The notes under the pieces were generated by a model. The model saw only the letters and a program-made list of their open reading frames with translations. It was not told where the DNA came from and searched no databases. Below are positions 49,720 through 57,700 of a DNA stretch of 64,000 bases, in pieces. The position numbers and the translations under genes were made by a program. This DNA is from Palsa-504 sp050011155. Lineage in GTDB: Bacteria > Actinomycetota > Actinomycetes > Streptosporangiales > Streptosporangiaceae. Position 1 is the stretch's first letter. The number at the start of each line of letters is the position of its first letter. The stretch spans positions 1 through 64,000 of the forward strand of contig JBEKJP010000014.1 of the NCBI GenBank assembly GCA_050011155.1, written 5' to 3'.

Positions 49720-50685
49720 ATGAAAGCAGCGCTGTACCGGGACATGGGTCAGGCGGCCGACGTCTTCAAGGTCGAGGAGGTGGACCGGCCCGAGCCAGGC
49801 CCTGGTGAGGTCCTGGTCCGGGTGCACGCCTCGGGCATCAACCCGACCGATTACAAGGCCAGGTCCGGCGCGGTCCCGCGGCCCATGACCGAGTTCCAGG
49901 TCCCGCACCAGGACGGTGCCGGGGTGATCGAGGCGGTCGGGGCCGGGGTGGACGCGGCCCGGGTGGGTGAGCGGGTCTGGCTGTGGCTGACCGCGGTCGG
50001 CAGCTGCTGGGGAACCGCCGCCGAGTGGACCGTGCTGCCCGCGCGGCAAGCGGTGGCGCTGCCGGACGGCGTCCCGTTCGAGGTCGGCGCCTCGCTCGGC
50101 GTGCCAGCCCTGACCGCGCACGTCTGCCTGTTCGCCGACGGCCCGCTGAACGGGCAGACCGTTCTGGTGGCCGGCGGTGCGGGGGCGGTCGGTCACTACG
50201 CGATCGAACTGGCCAAACGGGGCGGCGCGCGTGTCATCACCACCGTGAGCAGCCCGGCCAAGGCGGCGCTGGCCGAGCAGGCCGGTGCGGACCTGGTCGT
50301 GAACTACCGGTCGCCGGACGCGGCGGAACAGATCAAGACGCTCGGCTCGGTGGACCGGGTCATCGAGGTCGCCCTCGGCGCCAACCTCGAGCTCGACCTG
50401 GCCGTGACCAGGCCGCACGGCACGATCGTGACCTACGCGGCCGAGCCGGCCAACCCGGAACTGCCGGTGCGGGCCGTCATGATGGCGAACCTCACGCTGA
50501 GGTTCGTCCTGCTCTACGGCGTGCCGATGGAAGCACTCGACCAGGCGGCGGCCGACATCACCGCCGCCTTGGCCGCGGGTGACCTGACCGGGCTGCCGGT
50601 GCACACGTTCGGTCTGGCCGAGATAGCCGCGGCGCACGAAGCCGCCGAGAGCGGCGCCGTCGGCAAGGTCATCGTGATCCCGTAA
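49720..50685 (+). CDS. NADPH:quinone oxidoreductase-like zinc-free alcohol dehydrogenase family protein
   Basis: 321 residues, medium-chain dehydrogenase fold. The N-terminal GroES-like domain has EPGPGEVLVRVHASGINPTDYKARSG and HQDGAGVIEAVGAGV; the Rossmann domain has VLVAGGAGAVGHYAIELAKRGGARVITTVSS. The catalytic-zinc Cys/His pattern of true alcohol dehydrogenases is not visible, placing it with quinone oxidoreductases (crotonyl/quinone type). ATG 49720. Divergent from the aldo/keto reductase gene. Confidence 0.92.
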   Translation: MKAALYRDMGQAADVFKVEEVDRPEPGPGEVLVRVHASGINPTDYKARSGAVPRPMTEFQVPHQDGAGVIEAVGAGVDAARVGERVWLWLTAVGSCWGTAAEWTVLPARQAVALPDGVPFEVGASLGVPALTAHVCLFADGPLNGQTVLVAGGAGAVGHYAIELAKRGGARVITTVSSPAKAALAEQAGADLVVNYRSPDAAEQIKTLGSVDRVIEVALGANLELDLAVTRPHGTIVTYAAEPANPELPVRAVMMANLTLRFVLLYGVPMEALDQAAADITAALAAGDLTGLPVHTFGLAEIAAAHEAAESGAVGKVIVIP

Positions 50686-50714
50686 CCGGGCAGGCCGACA
50701 AGGCCGTGTGACCC

Positions 50715-50733
50715 GTACAGGTGCGGCCTGTAC
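50715..50733. terminator. Hairpin between convergent oxidoreductase and zinc-ribbon genes
   Basis: GTACAGG (50715-50721) and CCTGTAC (50727-50733) form perfect 7-bp arms with a TGCGG loop, flanked by a further CCCG/CGGG pair. It lies 30 bp after the oxidoreductase stop. Confidence 0.55.
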
Positions 50734-50828
50734 AGCCGGGTGGCGTGGAGGGTGGCGCCGATGAGGGGTGTCATGCCTGGCCAGGTCGCGTGGGCGGGGT
50801 CACGCGCCTGCAGGCATCCCCGGGCTTG

Positions 50829-51062
50829 CTACTTCTTCGTGAAAATCCCGGTGTTGTTGGTTCCGCCCCAGAAAACCTTGGTGCCGACCCGGTCTCGCCG
50901 TCCGGTGCCCGCGCACCTGCGGCAGCGACGGAACGAGCGCTTGTAGACACCGGCGGAATGCCTGCCTGACATGTTGCAGGTGGGGCACTTCGTGAGGGGA
51001 TGGATGCGCGTCGAGACGATGTAGCTGACGGCAACAATGGCAATAATGAATACCGCGACCAT
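50829..51062 (-). CDS. Small zinc-ribbon membrane protein
   Basis: 77 residues. An N-terminal membrane helix (VAVFIIAIVAVSYIV) is followed by HPLTKCPTCNMSGRHSAGVYKRSFRRCRRCAGTGRR, a CxxC...CxxC ribbon of the DnaJ-like kind. AGGAG lies 8 nt before the ATG at 51062. Similar small proteins are common in actinomycetes and have no known function. The preserved signals make it a real gene despite its size. Confidence 0.78.
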   Translation of the reverse strand: MVAVFIIAIVAVSYIVSTRIHPLTKCPTCNMSGRHSAGVYKRSFRRCRRCAGTGRRDRVGTKVFWGGTNNTGIFTKK

Positions 51063-51378
51063 GCCTGAGACTCCTAACTGCTCACGCGGGATCCGCCGTT
51101 GCCCGTATCGCCTTTCTCACGAGCCTAGGTACCGTGACTCCCGCGCGAGTTGACCACCGCCGCAGGTACTGGGGCTGGATCTCACCCCCAGTACTTACTC
51201 ACTAGCACAGAGTAAACCACTCTGCCCCATATGTGAAGGAATTTTGCCACGCCGGTGACCTCGGTGAACGTAAATACGTGATTTCCGTCACGGCTCATTT
51301 GACGCACAGCCAGCGGTGTTAGGGCAGCTCGCGGAGCCCGGCGGTCTTGCCGTCAGGTCGCCCAGGGCCGGTCCTCCC
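51063..51378. other. Gap upstream of the zinc-ribbon gene
   Basis: No gene seen. It contains a 6-bp inverted repeat CAGAGT-AAACC-ACTCTG (51208-51224) in an AT-richer stretch, which may be a promoter or operator of the zinc-ribbon gene. Confidence 0.4.
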
Positions 51379-52110
51379 TCACGCGCCCGGGACGGTCGCG
51401 GTTTCCGCGACCGCCGCGAACTGGCGCTCCAGCGTCTTGGCGGCACCGCCACGCCAGCTTTCCGCGATGGACTGCGACATGGGATCGGGGAAGATGTCCT
51501 CCTCGCCGCTCTCCACCCCGTCGAAGATGGCCCGCGCGACGGACTGCGGGGACGCCTTCGGTATGTCGAATCCCCGGTTTATGTCGGTATCGGTCGGACC
51601 GGTCAGCACGGCGTGAACCCGCACGCCCCGTCCAGCCAGCAGCGCGCGCAGCGCCTGGGTCAGGCTGAGCGCGGCCGCCTTCGAGACCGAGTAGGCCGGG
51701 ATCACCGGCAGCGGGGCGACGGCGTTGACCGACAGGTTGTTGACGATGGCCCCTTCGGACCGGGTCAGCTGCGGCAGGAACGCCTGGATCACCTCGTACG
51801 GGCCGAACAGGTTGACGCCGAAGTGCCGCTCAAGTACCGAGCGGTCGGTCAGGTCGTCGTACAGCGCGATGCCGGCGTTGTTGACCAGCACGTCGAGCGA
51901 GCCGATGCCGTCGGCCGCCGCGCGGATCTGCGCCGCGCTGGTCACGTCCAGGATCAGCGGCGTCACCCGCTCGTCCGGATGACTCCAGGGCTGGCGCGTC
52001 CCGGCGTACACCCGCCTGGCCCCCCGGGCCAGGGCTTCCTCCACCAGCGCGAACCCGATGCCGCGATTGGCCCCGGTCACCAGGACCGTGCTGTCTGCGA
52101 TGCTCGTCAT
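51379..52110 (-). CDS. Short-chain dehydrogenase/reductase
   Basis: 243 residues. The NAD(P)-binding TGANRGIG, structural NNAG (VLVNNAGIALYDD), catalytic Ser/Tyr/Lys in NNLSVNAVAPLPVIPAYSVSKAA are visible. AAAGAGGAG lies 8 nt before ATG 52110; ATG 52131 would overlap that site, so I use 52110. Substrate unknown. It is divergent from an ECF sigma factor of a group whose members commonly sit beside oxidoreductases. Confidence 0.94.
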   Translation of the reverse strand: MTSIADSTVLVTGANRGIGFALVEEALARGARRVYAGTRQPWSHPDERVTPLILDVTSAAQIRAAADGIGSLDVLVNNAGIALYDDLTDRSVLERHFGVNLFGPYEVIQAFLPQLTRSEGAIVNNLSVNAVAPLPVIPAYSVSKAAALSLTQALRALLAGRGVRVHAVLTGPTDTDINRGFDIPKASPQSVARAIFDGVESGEEDIFPDPMSQSIAESWRGGAAKTLERQFAAVAETATVPGA

Positions 52111-52271
52111 GATGACGATCTCCTCTTTCATGGCTCTTTCTCATGGGGGACTGTCCGCTCATACCGATCCGGGGCATCGCCGGAATTCACCGGGCCGGGA
52201 ACCGGTGACTTTCGCGCCCTCGAGGGATCTGTACAGGTAGCGCGCACCGGAAGGACCGACGGGGAGAGACG

Positions 52272-53288
52272 ATGTCAGCAGTTGCCCAGGCCGAAGACAG
52301 CGCCGGAGACAGCGCCGAAGACAGCGCGGAGTTCGCGCGCCTGACCGACCCGTTCCGGCCCGAGTTGCTGGCGCACTGCTACCGCATGCTCGGCTCGGTC
52401 CACGACGCCGAGGACCAGGTGCAGGAGACACTGATCCGGGCGTGGCGGTCGTTCGGCCAGTTCGAGGGGCGTGCGTCGCTGCGGACCTGGCTGTACCGGA
52501 TCGCGACCAACGCGTGCCTGCGGGCCATCGAGACCCGCCGCCGCCGGCCGCTGCCCTCCGGGGTCGGCCAGCCGGGCGACAACCCGGCCGGCCCGATGGC
52601 CGCCGGGCGGCCCGAAATCCCCTGGCTCGAGCCATTCCCCGACGCACTGCTGCCCGCCGATCCGGCCGACCCCGCCTCGATCGCCGCCTCGCGGGCGAGT
52701 ATCCGGCTGGCCTTCATCGCCGCCCTGCAGTACCTGCCGCCCCGGCAGCGCGCGGTCCTGATCCTGCGCGACGTGCTGGACTGGCGGGCGGCGGAGGTCG
52801 CCGAACTGCTGGGCACCACCGCCACCGCCACCAACAGCGCGCTGCAGCGGGCCCGGGCCCAGCTCCAGCAGGCGGCGCCGAGCCAGGACGAGCTCCGCGA
52901 GCCCGCCGACCCCGCCGACCTCGCGCTGCTCGACCGGTACGCGACCGCGTTCGAGAACGCCGACATCGCGGCGCTCACCGCACTTCTGCGTGACGACGCC
53001 GTGTTCGAGATGCCGCCGCTGCCGGTCTGGTTCGCCGGCCGGGAGAACGTCGAGCTATTCCTGCGCTCCCACGTCCTGCGCCAGCCCGGCGGCTTCCGGA
53101 TGATCCCGGTCGCCGCCAACGGCCAGCCCGCCCTGGCCGGCTACCGACGCGGCCCGGACGGCACCTACCATGCCAACGCGATCGAGGTCCTGACCATCAC
53201 CGCGTCCCGCGTCACCCGCGTCACCGCGTTCCTCGACCCCGCCCTCTTCCCCGCCTTCGCCCTACCCCCCACCCTCCCGCCCCGCTAA
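52272..53288 (+). CDS. ECF sigma factor with SnoaL-like C-terminal domain (TIGR02960-type)
   Basis: 338 residues. Region 2 is at 25-95 (RPELLAHCYRMLGSVHDAEDQVQETLIRAWRSF-type), then the linker with PWLEPFPDALLP characteristic of this family, and region 4 at 150-210 (LPPRQRAVLILRDVLDWRAAEVAELLGTT). Residues 220-335 are a SnoaL-like domain (YATAFENADIAALTALLRDDAVFEMPP), which in such sigma factors replaces a separate anti-sigma factor. GGAGAGACG precedes the ATG. The divergent SDR gene is the obvious candidate target. Confidence 0.93.
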   Translation: MSAVAQAEDSAGDSAEDSAEFARLTDPFRPELLAHCYRMLGSVHDAEDQVQETLIRAWRSFGQFEGRASLRTWLYRIATNACLRAIETRRRRPLPSGVGQPGDNPAGPMAAGRPEIPWLEPFPDALLPADPADPASIAASRASIRLAFIAALQYLPPRQRAVLILRDVLDWRAAEVAELLGTTATATNSALQRARAQLQQAAPSQDELREPADPADLALLDRYATAFENADIAALTALLRDDAVFEMPPLPVWFAGRENVELFLRSHVLRQPGGFRMIPVAANGQPALAGYRRGPDGTYHANAIEVLTITASRVTRVTAFLDPALFPAFALPPTLPPR

Positions 53289-53355
53289 CCCCCCACCCCA
53301 GCCCCACCCCCGCGTCCCCACAGGCCCCCACGTGCCCCCGTGCCATCTTGTCCCC

Positions 53356-53480
53356 GCGCGCCTCTGTGTCACCAACCGTGGCCTCGTCGAGCAGGGCTGC
53401 AGTTCATCGCGGTCAACCTCGTCGGGGTCGTCCGGGATCCAGGCCTCGACCATGCCCCGCAGCTCAGCCTCACCCGTCAC
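53356..53480 (-). pseudogene. Relic of the 5' end of a phospho-sugar mutase gene
   Basis: A GTG at 53480 opens TGEAELRGMVEAWIPDDPDE, then VDRDELQ, the typical N-terminus of actinobacterial phosphomannomutase/phosphoglucomutase (ManB-like). After that codon (about 53397) one base is missing; the next frame continues LLDEATVGDTEAR, again fitting the family, until about 53356. The rest of the gene, including the catalytic serine loop, is absent. Assignment rests on short similarity recalled from the family. Confidence 0.4.
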
Positions 53481-53520
53481 TTACAACACCTATCCCTCAC
53501 CCATACCCTCACCAGCGAAA

Positions 53521-53604
53521 TAACGGGGTGGATTGGGGTTACGGGGCGGATTTGGTGCCCTATAGACCCCCAAATCCACCCAAGAACCCGAATCCACCCC
53601 GTAA
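53521..53604. repeat. 84-bp palindromic repeat, copy 2
   Basis: An 84-bp imperfect palindrome centred at 53562.5; the 34-nt arms (53521-53554 and 53571-53604) match at about 28 positions. It has the same length as the element at 39265-39348, begins TAACGGGGTGGATTGGGG and shares the central CCTATAGACCCCC. It sits in the 545-bp gap between the sigma-factor gene and marR, next to the mutase relic. Confidence 0.85.
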
Positions 53605-53803
53605 GCGTGCGTCGGCAGCCGGACTTGAGTCACTAATGTCACGCGAGATAGCCAGGCCTCAGACGTCAGCCTCGTCGTCGTCGCACCGCACCACGCCGCG
53701 CCGCGCCGCGCGCGCGCAAAGATCTTGGAAGATCCGGGGCTATGCGGAAACACTGCTGACCGCCTATCGCAGGGGGGTTCACCTAGAGCGTAGGTACTTT
53801 GAG

Positions 53804-53818
53804 GTCAAATGATTTGAC
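53804..53818. promoter_or_regulatory. Candidate autoregulatory MarR operator
   Basis: GTCAAAT-G-ATTTGAC is a perfect 15-bp palindrome 16 bp before the marR start. It resembles the GTCAAC-N4-GTTGAC pairs in front of the ABC-transporter gene. Confidence 0.6.
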
Positions 53819-53834
53819 GTAGAAATAGCTGTCG

Positions 53835-54398
53835 GTGAAGACTAGCCCGGTGGGTGAAGCAGATAGCGCCGAGGTAGCGCAGTGCGGGCCGGCCGACGGG
53901 CGCGTGGGGTGGCTCTGGGGCGACCCCTCGGGCGGGAACCTCGGTCCGCCCGCGGACGCGCCGCTGCACGCTCTGCTGCTGGCCGCGTCCAGGATCATGG
54001 GCACGTTCTACGCGGGGACGCTGGCCCAGGCCGGGTTGCGGATCAGCCCGGCCGGGCTAGGAGTGCTCCGGGTGCTGCTGGCCGGGGACGGGCTCAAGTC
54101 CAGCGATGTCGCGAGCCGGGGCTGGTCGTCGCCGGGGACGCTCACGTCGGTGGTGAACACGCTGGTTCGCGAGGGCTACGTCGAGCGGCGCAGCGACGCC
54201 GGCGACCGGCGGGTGGTCCGGCTGTTCGTGACCGACAAGGGCCGCCAGGTCTGTGCGGACTACTTCGCCTTCGCCGGACCGCAGTGGCAGGACGCCTTCA
54301 GCTTCGTGGACCCGGTCGACGAGCCGGTCATCCGCAAGTTCTTCACCGAGACGATCGAGCATTTCAGCGACCTGATCAGGAAGGAGCGCGGCAAGTGA
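53835..54398 (+). CDS. MarR-family transcriptional regulator
   Basis: 187 residues with about 35 extra at the N-terminus. The winged helix-turn-helix is at 85-145: LRISPAGLGVLRVLLAGDGLKSSDVASRGWSSPGTLTSVVNTL and the wing REGYVERRSDAGDRRVVRLFVTDKG. A helical dimerisation end follows. GTG 53835 is the assumed start; others downstream are possible. It lies 85 bp before the exporter genes, with two matching palindromes between, so it most likely represses them and itself. Confidence 0.9.
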   Translation: MKTSPVGEADSAEVAQCGPADGRVGWLWGDPSGGNLGPPADAPLHALLLAASRIMGTFYAGTLAQAGLRISPAGLGVLRVLLAGDGLKSSDVASRGWSSPGTLTSVVNTLVREGYVERRSDAGDRRVVRLFVTDKGRQVCADYFAFAGPQWQDAFSFVDPVDEPVIRKFFTETIEHFSDLIRKERGK

Positions 54399-54437
54399 CG
54401 GCGGACGTCGGGTTGTCGTGGCACACCATACAGAGGT

Positions 54438-54453
54438 GTCAACGTAAGTTGAC
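54438..54453. promoter_or_regulatory. MarR-type operator 1 of the exporter operon
   Basis: GTCAAC-GTAA-GTTGAC, extended by T/A on each side to TGTCAAC...GTTGACA (54437-54454). It is 30 bp upstream of the ABC-transporter ATG. Confidence 0.65.
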
Positions 54454-54464
54454 ATCAATCGCTT

Positions 54465-54480
54465 GTCAACATAGGTTGAC
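54465..54480. promoter_or_regulatory. MarR-type operator 2 of the exporter operon
   Basis: GTCAAC-ATAG-GTTGAC, same arms and spacing as operator 1, 27 bp further on and only 3 bp before the start codon, so binding would also block ribosome access. Confidence 0.65.
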
Positions 54481-54483
54481 GTT

Positions 54484-55506
54484 ATGGCAGTAACTTCAAG
54501 CACGGGAACGCAAGCGACAGCGAACGGGACAGCCGCGAACGGGGTCGCGAGTCTCGCGATACGCACCAAGGACCTGCGCAAGACCTATAAGTCCTCGCGC
54601 GGGGATGTCCCCGCGGTCCGCGGCCTGGACCTGTCCGTGGCCTCCGGCCAGTTCTTCGGGCTGCTCGGGCCGAACGGCGCGGGCAAGTCCACCACCATCG
54701 GCATGCTCACCACCCTGGTGCTGCCCACCGGCGGCCAGGCCTGGGTGGCCGGGCTGGACGTGGTGGCCGACCCGGTCGGGGTCAAGCGCAGGATCGGCGT
54801 GGTGACCCAGAACAACACCCTCGACATGCAGCTGACGGTGGCGGAGAACCTGGAGTTCCGCAGCCGGTTCTTCGGCCTGAGCCTGCGCGAGGCCTCCCGC
54901 CGCGCGGACCAGCTGCTCGAGGTGTTCGGGCTCACGGACCGGCGTAAGGCGATGTCCACCGACCTGTCCGGCGGCCAGGCCAAGCGGCTGCTCATCGCCC
55001 GGGCCCTGGTGCACCGGCCGGACGTGCTGTTCCTGGACGAGCCGACGGCTGGCCTGGACCCGCAGACCCGGGCCAACCTGTGGGACATCCTCCGGGTGCT
55101 GCACGCGCAGGGGCAGACCATCCTGCTGACCACGCACTACATGGAAGAGGCGGAGGCGCTGTGCGAGCAGATCTCGGTCGTCGACCACGGCGAGGTGCTC
55201 GCCTCGGGCACGGTGGACGAGCTCAAGGCCAGCACGGGCGCCGAGACGGTCATCACGGTCCGGTACGACGCACCGGTCCCTGACGGGATGGCCGAGCAGG
55301 TCGGCCTGGCCGGCCGGCTAGGCGTCAGCAAGGTGGAGGCCGACGGCGACCAGGTCCGGGTCTTCACCCGCGAGCCCGACGGCGTGCTCGGCGCGCTGGT
55401 GACGGAAGGCTCGGCCGCCGGGCTGAGCGTGCTCGACGCGACCCAGCTCAAGCCGAGCCTGGAGACAGTGTTCCTCACCCTGACCGGACGGGAGTACCGC
55501 GAGTGA
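54484..55506 (+). CDS. ABC exporter ATP-binding protein (DrrA-like)
   Basis: 340 residues. Walker A is GPNGAGKSTT, the signature LSGGQAKRLLIARAL, Walker B VLFLDEPTAGLDP, and the H-loop TTHYMEEAEAL. The C-terminal 100 residues form the extra domain of the DrrA family (drug and lipid exporters). It energises the permease encoded next, overlapping by 4 nt. No usual ribosome binding site: the start codon is 3 bp past operator 2, which suggests a leaderless or weakly led message. Confidence 0.95.
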   Translation: MAVTSSTGTQATANGTAANGVASLAIRTKDLRKTYKSSRGDVPAVRGLDLSVASGQFFGLLGPNGAGKSTTIGMLTTLVLPTGGQAWVAGLDVVADPVGVKRRIGVVTQNNTLDMQLTVAENLEFRSRFFGLSLREASRRADQLLEVFGLTDRRKAMSTDLSGGQAKRLLIARALVHRPDVLFLDEPTAGLDPQTRANLWDILRVLHAQGQTILLTTHYMEEAEALCEQISVVDHGEVLASGTVDELKASTGAETVITVRYDAPVPDGMAEQVGLAGRLGVSKVEADGDQVRVFTREPDGVLGALVTEGSAAGLSVLDATQLKPSLETVFLTLTGREYRE

Positions 55507-56441
55507 CCACGATTAGCCAAGCGCCGCCGCAGGCAGCCGAACAGGCCGGCGCGCCCTCGGCGGCCGAGATCGCGGCCCTGATCACCGACGCGCCCGCGCC
55601 GCGCCCGACCTTGCTGAGGACGTTCCGGGCCATGATGGCGCGGGAGTTCCGGGTGCTGCGCCGCAACGCCATCGCCACCTTCACCCGGGCGGTCATGCAG
55701 CCGCTGCTTTTCGTCTTCGTGTTCGCCTACGTGTTCCCGAAGATCGGCGGCGGCTTCAACCTGGGCGGCGGGGCGGGCGCGAGCGCCGCGGCCGGCGCGG
55801 GGGCGGCCGGGACCATCAACTTCGCCACCATCTTGGTGCCCGGCCTGATGGCCTCCATGCTGCTCATGCAGGGCATCATGGCCGTGACGTTCCCGCTGGT
55901 CATGGAGTTCTCCTGGCAGCGCACGATCGAGGACCGGGCGCTGGCTCCGGTGCCCATCCGGGTGCTTGCCATCCAGAAGATCGTGGCGGGCGCGGTCCAG
56001 TCGTTCATCGGCGCGGTCATCGTGTTCCCGATCGTGCTGCTGGTGCACGCGTCGGGCCAGGCGCCGCACGTGCACGTGACCAACTGGGCGCTGTTCGCCC
56101 TCATCCTGGTCTTCGCGTCGCTGCTCACCTCGTCGCTCGGGCTGCTGCTCGGCACGATCATGGACCCGCGCAAGATGCAGATGCTGTTCGCGGTCATCCT
56201 GCTGCCCGCCACCATGCTCGGCTGCGTCTACTACCCGTGGTCGGCGCTGCACCATATCGAGTGGCTGCAGATTCTGGTGCTGATCAACCCGATGGTCTAC
56301 ATGTCCGAGGGGCTGCGGGCGGTGCTCACCCCGGTGCTCGGGCACATGCCGCTGTGGGGCGTGCTGCTCGCGCTCGTCGGCGGCACGGTGGTTATCGGCT
56401 ACCTGGGCACCCGCACCTTCACCAAGCGCGTCCTGAACTAA
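55503..56441 (+). CDS. ABC-2 type exporter permease (DrrB-like)
   Basis: 312 residues with about six membrane helices (AVMQPLLFVFVFAYVF, ILVPGLMASMLLMQGIMAVTFPLV, SFIGAVIVFPIVLLV, ALFALILVFASLLTSSLGLLLG, LFAVILLPATMLGCVYYP, LWGVLLALVGGTVVIGYLG). The Gly/Ala-rich loop GGGAGASAAAGAGAAG lies between helices 1 and 2. GTG 55503 overlaps the ATPase stop (GTGA). The pair probably exports an antibiotic or lipid-like compound, controlled by the MarR protein. Confidence 0.93.
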   Translation: MTTISQAPPQAAEQAGAPSAAEIAALITDAPAPRPTLLRTFRAMMAREFRVLRRNAIATFTRAVMQPLLFVFVFAYVFPKIGGGFNLGGGAGASAAAGAGAAGTINFATILVPGLMASMLLMQGIMAVTFPLVMEFSWQRTIEDRALAPVPIRVLAIQKIVAGAVQSFIGAVIVFPIVLLVHASGQAPHVHVTNWALFALILVFASLLTSSLGLLLGTIMDPRKMQMLFAVILLPATMLGCVYYPWSALHHIEWLQILVLINPMVYMSEGLRAVLTPVLGHMPLWGVLLALVGGTVVIGYLGTRTFTKRVLN

Positions 56442-56447
56442 CCAGGA

Positions 56448-56489
56448 CCGCGGGCCGAACGATGCTACGGGGGCACGTTCGGCCCGCGG
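56448..56489 (+). terminator. Hairpin after the exporter operon
   Basis: CCGCGGGCCGAAC (56448-56460) and GTTCGGCCCGCGG (56477-56489) are perfect 13-bp arms around a 16-nt loop, 6 nt after the permease stop. No T-run. Confidence 0.7.
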
Positions 56490-56737
56490 GACGCCCTAGC
56501 CGTAAGCTGGACGAGCGTTTCGGCCCGGGAATACCACTTCACCGCCCGATGCTGTTACTGTTAGTTGCTGACCAGCCTGGTGCTTAAACGTGCCGGGCGC
56601 GCAAAGCGGAGGACCACCTCCCACCTAGCCGGCCCATCCGGGCAGGCGGGTCTGGCCAGACGTCCCGGCGGCGGTGTACGCGTAAGCGTCCATGGCACCA
56701 GGATTACGCTGGCACGGCGCACCTCATTAAATTTATG

Positions 56738-56791
56738 GGGTAAGCGCCGTTATTGTGGTTACCCCGCTGAGCGCATCGCTCGCGGGGTTTT
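56738..56791 (+). promoter_or_regulatory. Attenuator-like leader of the infC operon
   Basis: CCCCGC-T-GAGCG...CGCTC-GCGGGG (56762-56787) followed by TTTT is an intrinsic terminator in the leader, 107 nt before infC. Its left arm can pair instead with GGGGTA at 56738-56743 (TACCCC at 56760-56765), an antiterminator that would dissolve it. This mutually exclusive pair fits control of infC-rpmI-rplT by transcription attenuation, perhaps through L20. Confidence 0.65.
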
Positions 56792-56897
56792 CTCGTGTCG
56801 GAGGCTTTCCGGCGCCGCCGAGAAGATGCCCGAGCTTGGTCGGCAGGCACCGCCATCGGACGCTCCGGCGGCGGCAGATGAGGCTCAAGGAGGTCAC

Positions 56898-57554
56898 ATC
56901 AGCACCGAAGCGCGCATCAACGAGCGCATCCGTTCTCCCGAAGTCCGGCTGGTCGGACCCAAGGGGGAGCAGATCGGGATCGTCTCGGTCAACGACGCAC
57001 TCAAGCTGGCTCAGGAAGCCGATCTCGACCTAGTCGAGGTCGCGCCCACCGCGCGGCCACCGGTTTGCAAGCTCATGGACTACGGCAAGTTCAAGTACGA
57101 GTCCGCGGTCAAGGCCCGGGAATCGCGCAAGAACCAGACGCAGACGATCGTCAAGGAGATCAAGCTGCGCCCGAAGATCGACCCGCACGACTACGGCACC
57201 AAGAAGGGCCACGTCGAGCGGTTCCTCAAGGCGGGCGACAAGGTCAAGGTGACGATCATGTTCAGGGGGCGTGAGCAGTCCCGGCCCGAGCTGGGCTTCC
57301 GGCTGCTGCAGCGCCTCGCGGGCGACGTTGAAGAGCTCGGCTTCGTAGAGTCGGCGCCCAAGCAGGACGGACGGAACATGATCATGGTGATCGGTCCGCA
57401 CAAGAAGAAGAGCGAAACCAAGGCGCATACGGCCAGCCAGAGCCAGAACCGGCCGGTGCCCAGCCCGCGCGCTGCCGCAGCGGAGGCCCAGGAACCGGAG
57501 GCCCAGGAACCGGAGGCCCAGGAACCGGAGGCCCAGGAACCGGCGGGTGAATGA
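56898..57554 (+). CDS. infC: Translation initiation factor IF-3
   Basis: 218 residues from ATC 56898. The conserved N-terminus ISTEARINERIRSPEVRLVG and linker, the C-domain KEIKLRPKIDPHDYGTKKGHVERFL and KVKVTIMFRGRE identify it. It binds the 30S subunit and checks the start codon. A perfect AAGGAGGT lies 3 nt before the ATC, and rare start codons are a known autoregulation device for infC because IF-3 rejects them. No ATG is better placed (56826 would add unrelated residues). The C-terminal tail has four EAQEP units. Confidence 0.95.
   Translation: MSTEARINERIRSPEVRLVGPKGEQIGIVSVNDALKLAQEADLDLVEVAPTARPPVCKLMDYGKFKYESAVKARESRKNQTQTIVKEIKLRPKIDPHDYGTKKGHVERFLKAGDKVKVTIMFRGREQSRPELGFRLLQRLAGDVEELGFVESAPKQDGRNMIMVIGPHKKKSETKAHTASQSQNRPVPSPRAAAAEAQEPEAQEPEAQEPEAQEPAGE
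57483..57542 (+). repeat. 15-bp tandem repeat, four copies, at the infC 3' end
   Basis: GAGGCCCAGGAACCG is repeated four times perfectly, encoding EAQEP units at the end of IF-3. Confidence 0.9.
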
Positions 57555-57622
57555 GCCCGCTGCCGACGGTGCCGCAGTACCGGGTCCGGCCTAGCCGGGT
57601 AGCATCACCGGGCGGCTGTAAA

Positions 57623-57642
57623 CCCCGGCGCGAGCGCCGGGG
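57623..57642 (+). promoter_or_regulatory. Hairpin between infC and rpmI
   Basis: CCCCGGCG-CGAG-CGCCGGGG: perfect 8-bp stem and tetraloop in the 146-bp gap. No T-run, so probably a processing or translational element of the operon, or a partial terminator. Confidence 0.55.
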
Positions 57643-57700
57643 TCAGTAACCGCTGCGCGCCTAGAGGCGCCAGCTACAGGAACAGGAGACGACGGCGACC

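Noticed and set aside
56565..56897. Upstream extension of infC giving a 329-residue protein
   Set aside because: The extension crosses the leader terminator and has no IF-3 similarity; the perfect ribosome binding site lies before the ATC.
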